Shown: positions 58,027 to 64,000 of the stretch, piece after piece | Numbering within the stretch: the stretch's first letter is position 1 | Layout: each line of letters starts with the position of its first letter | Assembly: GCA_023053685.1 (NCBI GenBank) | Contig: JALIGW010000001.1 | Location: 51,476,859-51,540,858 of the forward strand | Direction of reading: 5' to 3' | Length of the DNA stretch: 64,000 nucleotides | Source of the DNA: Diadophis punctatus similis | Taxonomy: Eukaryota; Chordata; Lepidosauria; Squamata; Dipsadidae | Translations under genes and position numbers: made by a program | The notes under the pieces: generated by a model | Database searches by the model: none | Told to the model about the DNA's origin: nothing | The model's input: the letters and a program-made list of their open reading frames with translations, nothing else

Positions 58027-58774
58027 GTTGGAAGGGACCTTGGAGGTCTTCTAGTCCAATCCCCTGCTTAGGCAGGAAACCCTACACCATTTCAGATAAA
58101 TGGTTATCCAACATCTTCTTAAAAACTTACAGTGTTGGAGCATTCACAACTTCTGGAGGCAAGTTATTCCACTGATTTATTGTTCTAACTGTCAGGAAAT
58201 TTCTCCTTAGTTCTAAAGTTGCTTCTCTCCTTGTTTAGTTTCCACCCATTGCTTCTTGTTCTACCCTCAAGTGCTTTGGAGAATTGTTTGACTCTCTCTT
58301 CCTTGTGGCAACCCCTGAGATATTGGAACACTGCTATCATGTCTCCCCTAGTCCTTCTTTTCATTAAACTAGACATACCCAGTTCCTGCAACCGTTCTTC
58401 ATATGTTTTAGCCTCCAGTCCCCTAATCATCTTTGTTGCTCTTCTCTGCACTCTTTCTAGAGTCTCAACATCTTTTTTACAACGTGGCAACCAAAACTGG
58501 ATGCAGTATTCCAAGTGTGGCCTTACCAAGGCATTATAAAATGGTATTAACACTTCACGTGATCTTGATTCTATCCCTCTGTTAATGCAGCCTAGAACTG
58601 TGTTGGCTTTTTTGGCAGCTGCTGCACACTGCTGGCTCATATTTAAATGGTTGTCCACTAGGACTCCAAGATCCCTCTCACAATTACTACTACTGACCAA
58701 GGTACCACATATACTGTACCTGTGCATTTTGTTTTTCTTGCCTAAATGTAGAACCTTACTTTTTTCACCATTGA
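58022..58774 (-). mobile_element. CR1 LINE 3' fragment with pentamer tail
   Basis: Same family as 11970-14345, truncated 5' at about 58774. The minus-strand ORF reads GEKSKVLHLGKKNKMHRYSI, ERDLGVLVDNHLNMSQQC, RPHLEYCIQFWLPRCKKDV and [20 protein letters not shown] (58774-58185). It loses frame near 58215 by one extra base ('ctaaagttgc' for 'ctaagttgc'). Confidence 0.9.
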
Positions 58775-58950
58775 CATACCTGGGCAAAAATGAGAGTAGG
58801 TAAGCTTGTTTTTTTGCCATGAATTCCCTGGTGTATTGATTACATCAGGAGCTACTGTATCATGACAAAGGCACCCTTATCCAGTGCTTCATACACCAAT
58901 TTTCTTTGAGATACTCCATGTAATTATTCCGTTCACCGTATCAGGTTGCT

Positions 58951-59157
58951 AAGAGCCGTGGTGGCACAGTGGTTAGAATGCAGTACTGCAGGCTACTTCT
59001 GCTGATCACCGGCTCAAGATTGACTCAGCCTTCCATCCTTCCGAGGTTGGTAAAATGAGGACTTGTTGGGGGCAATATGTTGACTCTGTAAACCGCTTAG
59101 AGAGGGCTGTAAAGCACTGTGAAGTGGCATATAAGTCTAAGTGCTAGTGCTGTTGCT
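58951..59157 (+). mobile_element. Sauria-type SINE, short-tail subtype
   Basis: Head 'agccgtggtggcacagtggt', body 'gactcagccttccatccttc', end 'gtggcatataagtctaagtgc' plus 'tagtgctgttgctac'. A ~20-bp deletion removes part of the B-box region around 58999. Confidence 0.88.
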
Positions 59158-60225
59158 ACATAATGCAGAATGAGGATCTCAAAGACAAATGAGAGCTTTG
59201 CAATGTTGTAATAGAAAACACAGATACCTTGTCCTGCATTGTGCAGAGATAGTATTCTCAAGCAACCATGTGTTGGAATCATGGTAGTGCCAGCAAACAT
59301 CAACAATTGCAAGGGATCCTGTAGCCCATTAATTTCATGACCTAAACACTATAGTGTTTTTATCCCAATGACAAATATCTTTTACTACTGAATGTTAAAG
59401 GGTGGTTCTGTTCCCCTATGATGGAAACTTTTTTTTTTTTGCAATTCTTGATTAATTTTCTGGCTAATGTTCAGAAAGGTGACTTTTGGCAGTGAGCACA
59501 CTTGACCAAAGTAGCTTCAAGATAAGTAATGTCTAAGTATTTGTAAGGATCGTCATACTTCTTTTTTTAGAAATAGCCTTTAGATTAGATACAGGGCTAA
59601 TTTATTGTCTTGCAACTCTTTTTTGAGTCTTGCATGCAGTATCTGAATCACACATAAAAGAAAACTCTATGCATGTCAGGTTTCCAATAGCTGATCTCAT
59701 CCAGGAATCACTGCCAAATTATCTAATTCCATCTGTAAAGATGGAGGTTAACTCCTTAGGCTCACCGTTTTTGCCATTCAAAGTGGTTTTGCTGCTGATT
59801 TACGCTGATTTAGTATTTATTTCCACTCAGTAGCTAAGATATTTTCTCCTTCTGGATCAGCATAATCTCTGATGGCATACTTCACTATAAGATCTTTATG
59901 GAACTTCTTTGATTTTTTCAAGATGCTCCAAATACCTCTGCTGACACTGTAAAAGGGAACAGGAAAGATCTTTGTAAGCTGTTTGTCAAAGCTCAACTCT
60001 TCTGATAATGAGCATCATTCTAGCAGTCTAATAGCCTTCAACCTCAAGGTTCTACTATGTTGACTTCAGTCAAAGTTACTCATAATGTGCGAAGAGAAGA
60101 ATCAGTTACAAAATATTCACTGATCTGATAAAGAGGAATGAAAAATTGTTTTATGTATCAGCATGTCACAGATTATCAGCAGTTGAAGATGTTGATTCAA
60201 TCAGTTAGCCATAATGCCAGAATAG
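59158..60225. other. no recognisable feature
   Basis: AT-rich sequence with no supported gene or repeat. Confidence 0.5.
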
Positions 60226-60233
60226 ATCTATAG

Positions 60234-60754
60234 CAGTGGTGGGTTCCTACTGGTGCGGTCCACTCTATAGCACCGGTAGCAGCCCGCTGGTGACGTCACA
60301 GTACTGGTGCGGTCGGTTGCTGGTGCCTGGGCGCCGCCATTTTTTTAAAAAAATTAATTTTAAAATTTTTTTTCTTCTGCGCATGCCCAGAAGCCGAGTT
60401 TTCGGCACTGCGCATGCGCTGCCTTCCTACCCCACAGTGAGTCCAAGCAGGGGAGGATGGCTGAGGGAGCGCGTGAGACACTGAAAGAACGGGCGGCAGG
60501 AGCTATCTCCATTCCCCTCCCTTCAGCAGTCCGAGAAGCCACGAACGTGCGGTGATGATCCTAGGCATTTTCGCACGTTTGAGGCTTCTCGAGCTGCTGA
60601 GGGGAGGGGGAATGGGCGGCAGGACCTATCTCAGTTCCCCTCCCTTCAGCAGTCTGAGAAGCCATGCCCACCCAGTCACATGGCTGCCAAGCCACACCCA
60701 CAAAATAAGCCATGCCCACAGAGTGGTAGTAAAAAAATTAGGAACCCTCCCCTG
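60234..60754 (+). mobile_element. hAT non-autonomous element (cagtggtgggttcct ends)
   Basis: The ends 'cagtggtgggttcct' and 'aggaaccctcccctg' are imperfect inverted repeats, with an exact 8-bp duplication 'atctatag' (60226-60233 and 60755-60762). 521 bp. The first ~150 bp and the last ~95 bp match the 61730 element, but the interiors differ. The interior contains a duplicated ~50-bp block (about 60492 and 60614) with an inverted copy between. Confidence 0.92.
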
Positions 60755-60762
60755 ATCTATAG

Positions 60763-61712
60763 ATAATTTTATTGTAATGTTATTTGTGTAAATTCAGTCA
60801 ACTAGGTTTGTTCAGCCAGTTCTTATTTTCAAATGGTTTTTTTTTTCATTGAATTGCTATTTTTTCCTCCGAATCCTATTGCTATGTTCTTGCTAAGATG
60901 GGTTTTTTTTCCCCAAACCTAGTTGTCAGGACCATATGCCTACTCACAAAACTTTTGATAAATCAGTCCTTAGTATTTCATATCTTTTGTTCCTAGATTG
61001 CTTGTGATCAGTAAATTCATTTTCAAAGGTTTCAATAAGGTTAGTATGAGGTCAGCTGCTTTCAGTATCAATTCATAGATTTTGTCCATATTTACGTCTA
61101 TGTAGCAAGAGTCAAAATTGTTTGCTTGAGAAAGAAAATGTTCTAGTGAGTTCTTTCCATGTGTGCTTGAATATTTTATATCTGGATAAATACCTACATT
61201 ATTGACTAATTCTCCAACTAGATTATACTTTAAAGAAAGTTATTTGAATAGTTTTTAAAGCGATGCCTCTCCTACTGTGAGGCTAGAGTTAAATAAGTAC
61301 AGTCCACCAAGAGATTTCCTGTGTATTAAGTAAGCTAATCTTAGAAAGAGCAATGATTAAAATAAATTCTCCGTTTGTTTATATAGTAGTATCAATACCT
61401 TTTGAAGCATTTCAAAGCACTTAACTAAAACAAACAAGCATCTGAACTTCAGTTATCTAACAAGAACAACTATTGATAACTATGCCTTTACTTATGAAAT
61501 CTTAGGCATCAGCAACTTTAATTCAATAGTTTTCAGGATAATTTGATAATTACTAGCTAAAATAATGCAGATTTATATTGAGTCTGTGCCAAACAATGGA
61601 TCTTAGTGCTTGTGTCTGTGCATGTGGTATTTATGAGCATTTTTAAAATTAAACATATAACTGTCAAAAAACAACATTCATCCCTGCTATAATAATATAT
61701 TAAGATTCATCA
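60763..61712. other. no recognisable feature
   Basis: AT-rich sequence with no supported gene or repeat. Confidence 0.5.
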
Positions 61713-61729
61713 TGTATGTATGTATGTAT

Positions 61730-62402
61730 CAATGGTGGGTTCCTACCGGTACGGTCCACTCTATAGCACCGGTAGCGGCCCGCTGGTGACATCACAGTAC
61801 CGGTGCAGTCAGTTGCCGGTGCCTGCGCCACCATTAAAAGAAAAATTAATTTTTTTAAAAAAAGTTTCTTCTGCGCATGCCCAGAAACCTGACAATTAAG
61901 TCTTTCCCCATTCCTTCACTTGGAAATAATAAGAAGCTCGCATTTGACACTTTTCCTTCGCTTTTGCCTAAAGCTTCCCAAAGTGGGTGTTTTCCGAAAG
62001 CTTAACCTTTTATACTGCTAATTTTATACAGTTTTATACTGTTATTCTTTAGACGAAAACATTGAGGATTGTTAAAAGATACTGTTCTTTTAACAGTCCT
62101 CAATATTTTCGTCTAAGGAATCCATGACTGAAACCAAAAATGCTGTATGAGACTTGCTTGTCTTTTAACTATAGCATTTTCTGCATATAAAGGTTGCTGT
62201 GTTGCCATGGTGTAACACGCACTTTGTATGCAAAGCTTTTCATGTAAGGTATAAAATAGCAAAAATAGTAGTAACATCTCTCTGAAATAACTAATATATG
62301 ACCGGCAAGCCACGCCCACCCAGTCACATGGCCCGCAAGCCACACCCACAAAATAAGCCACGCTCACAGAGTGGTAGTAAAAAAATTAGGAACCCGTCCC
62401 TG
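61730..62402 (+). mobile_element. hAT non-autonomous element inserted in a (GTAT)n microsatellite
   Basis: The ends 'caatggtgggttcctac' and 'aggaacccgtccctg' match the 60234 family. The duplication 'gtatgtat' (61722-61729 and 62403-62410) lies within a GTAT repeat on both sides, so the exact duplication length is ambiguous. Between 61890 and 62298 it holds about 400 bp not present in the 60234 sibling, including a 30-bp hairpin (62050-62079 / 62086-62115). Confidence 0.85.
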
Positions 62403-62464
62403 GTATGTATGTATGTATGTATGTATGTATGTATGTATGTATGTATATATACATATACATATAC

Positions 62465-62529
<65 letters not shown>

Positions 62530-62534
62530 CATAT
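62403..62534. repeat. (GTAT)n(ACAT)n(AC)n compound microsatellite
   Basis: About ten GTAT units, a TATACA transition, several ACACAT units and an AC run. The left remainder of the GTAT array lies at 61713-61729, on the far side of the hAT insertion. Confidence 0.93.
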
Positions 62535-62740
62535 AACAGACATAACCATTAATCAATGTATGATCTTAACCATGCTAATCTCACGTAATCAGTAAATCTG
62601 AGTTTTAGCTCAAAATCTATAATGAGACAATGTAAGACAGACAGCGTAGATTCCACCATTATATGATTTACATTTTTTTCCCTTTAATGACCCTGTAAAC
62701 CCTTGCATCAGGATGGAGTTGGGGTAACTGAATGGTAACT

Positions 62741-62985
62741 GTGTGCACCGGCCACCTGTTCTTCTGGTTTCCAGTGCACGCATGCATGCCAGCCAGCTAG
62801 TCTTTGCACATGCCAGAGCGTCGGTGGTCTTCAGGTTTCCGGGGCTCCGGCATGCACGAAGATCAGCTGGCCAGCGCGCATGCACACACCGGAAACCAGA
62901 AAAACAGCTGGCGATGGCACGCGTGCCCACAGAGAGGGCTGCGCATGCCACCTCTGGCACATGTGCCATAGGTTTGCCATCACAG
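62741..62985 (-). mobile_element. hAT-like fragment with internal inverted repeat
   Basis: The right end 'cataggtttgccatcacag' is close to the complement of the 1130-family terminus (cagtgatggcgaacctatgg), and 'ggcacatgtgcc' next to it matches its subterminal 'ggcacgcgtgcc'. 62751-62819 and 62844-62912 form an imperfect 69-bp inverted repeat. No left terminus or duplication could be fixed. Confidence 0.65.
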
Positions 62986-63800
62986 TTCTGTACAATCCCT
63001 GCTTTGAAGAAGAAATGCAACAGGTGATCCCAAGATTCTCAGATTCTGAGTCTGAGGGACACAGCATGCAATGAAAAGGGAGGAGAAGCTGAGTGGAGGC
63101 ACTTTACTGTACAAAAGCTCCAACGATAGGCCATACTGAATGGGTTTCCTGACAATAAGGAAGTGAGGTACACAAAGACAACAATGTAACATGAAAAATA
63201 ATGTAATGCAAGACAATCTAGTTCTGTATTCTGCCTTTTACATTCCATTCCATGTTCTTCCTATTATATTTGACAATTCTCAATAAAAGGCGGCTTTATA
63301 TTACTAGGGCTAACCAATAAGTTGAAAACATGTTAATTCTTGCTTCTTCTTGGACTATACTCATATATTTATACATAGAGATATATCCATTCTGAATTGT
63401 AATTTAAGAAATTGATGTGAAAACTTCTTGGGGTTGTTGCTACCCTTTATCTTTCAAATGCCAATTCATTATCAAAATATTGCTTGATAGTAGCTGAACA
63501 CTAGGTATTTCTTCTTCTAAGAATGAGGCAGTGGCGATTTTTATTATAAAGACATCATTATAAAGACAGGTATTCTATCATTTTGAGGCATCTAGAGCAG
63601 TGAAGTTAAAGTAACTAATTTTCTACCATTTCTTAAACACACCGTGTTTTTTAAAAAATCAATTGCTTCATAGCAGAATTATTAGTCAGTGTTGTTATTC
63701 AAACAACTTGCAAACAAAGGGAGGAGAAAAGAAAATATTTCTGCTATATTCTAAGCTATGATAATTTTCAAGAAGCTTATTCCGGGATTCCCTGAGAATA
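62986..63800. other. no recognisable feature
   Basis: No gene or repeat is supported here. Confidence 0.5.
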
Positions 63801-64000
63801 GCAATAGCACTTAGACTTATATACCACTCCATAGTACTTTACAGTCCTCTCTAAGCGATTTACAGAGTCAGCATATTAACCCCAACAATGTGGGTCCTCA
63901 TTTTACCAACCTTAGAAGGATGGAAGGCTGAGTCAACCTTGAGCCGGTCAGGATCGAATTCTTGGCAGTCAGCAATGAATTAGCCTGCAATACTGCATTC
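63801..64000 (-). mobile_element. Sauria-type SINE, cut by the window edge
   Basis: Minus-strand copy of the short-tail subtype: end 'tatataagtctaagtgctat', body 'gactcagccttccatccttc', part of the B-box region. The head lies beyond position 64000. Confidence 0.85.

Overview
This is a piece of a squamate reptile genome, most likely from a snake. The background is AT-rich and eukaryotic, with no operons, ribosome binding sites or dense coding. The repeat families fit a snake: tRNA-derived SINEs of the Sauria type with BovB-like tails, a BovB 3' end, abundant CR1 and L2 LINEs, and four copies of a Rex1/Snake1-type LINE 3' end that finishes in 'ggccaataaag' followed by an (ATTCT)n microsatellite. 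The snake assignment rests on recalled family knowledge; no search was run.

I found no host gene that I can name. The window reads as intergenic or intronic DNA. Coding sequence is almost entirely transposon-derived: reverse transcriptase fragments of CR1, Rex1/Snake1 and L2, a Ty3/gypsy integrase, a mariner transposase C-terminus and the start of a hAT transposase. Nearly all are truncated or broken. Two possible exceptions are an exon-like segment with splice sites inside a hAT element (16590-16706) and a weak 68-codon ORF with a signal-peptide-like N-terminus (6413).

Layout. 0-11 kb: an L2 3' end interrupted by a probable Penelope-like fragment with a 12-bp target duplication, then four hAT non-autonomous elements with 8-bp duplications, one inside a SINE. 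11-20 kb: a 2.4-kb CR1, the exon-carrying hAT element, a Rex1/Snake1 LINE headed by a perfect 35-bp hairpin, and a fragment with a hammerhead-like core. 20-37 kb: largely unique DNA with a solo LTR, an old CR1, an LTR carrying a folded-back mariner piece, two TA-flanked MITEs and three candidate conserved non-coding blocks. 37-51 kb: two facing CR1 copies, a BovB tail, gypsy integrase, a 332-bp palindromic hAT element and a three-level nest (LINE in LTR in MITE). 51-64 kb: Rex1/Snake1 ends, two L2 pieces, a CR1 with a long (GAATA)n tail, and three more hAT-like elements, one inserted in a microsatellite.

The elements interact. SINEs carry BovB-like tails, and a BovB 3' end is present. CR1 and Rex1/Snake1 copies end in microsatellites. 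Many hAT elements share related termini but hold unrelated interiors, as expected of deletion derivatives mobilised by a transposase encoded elsewhere.
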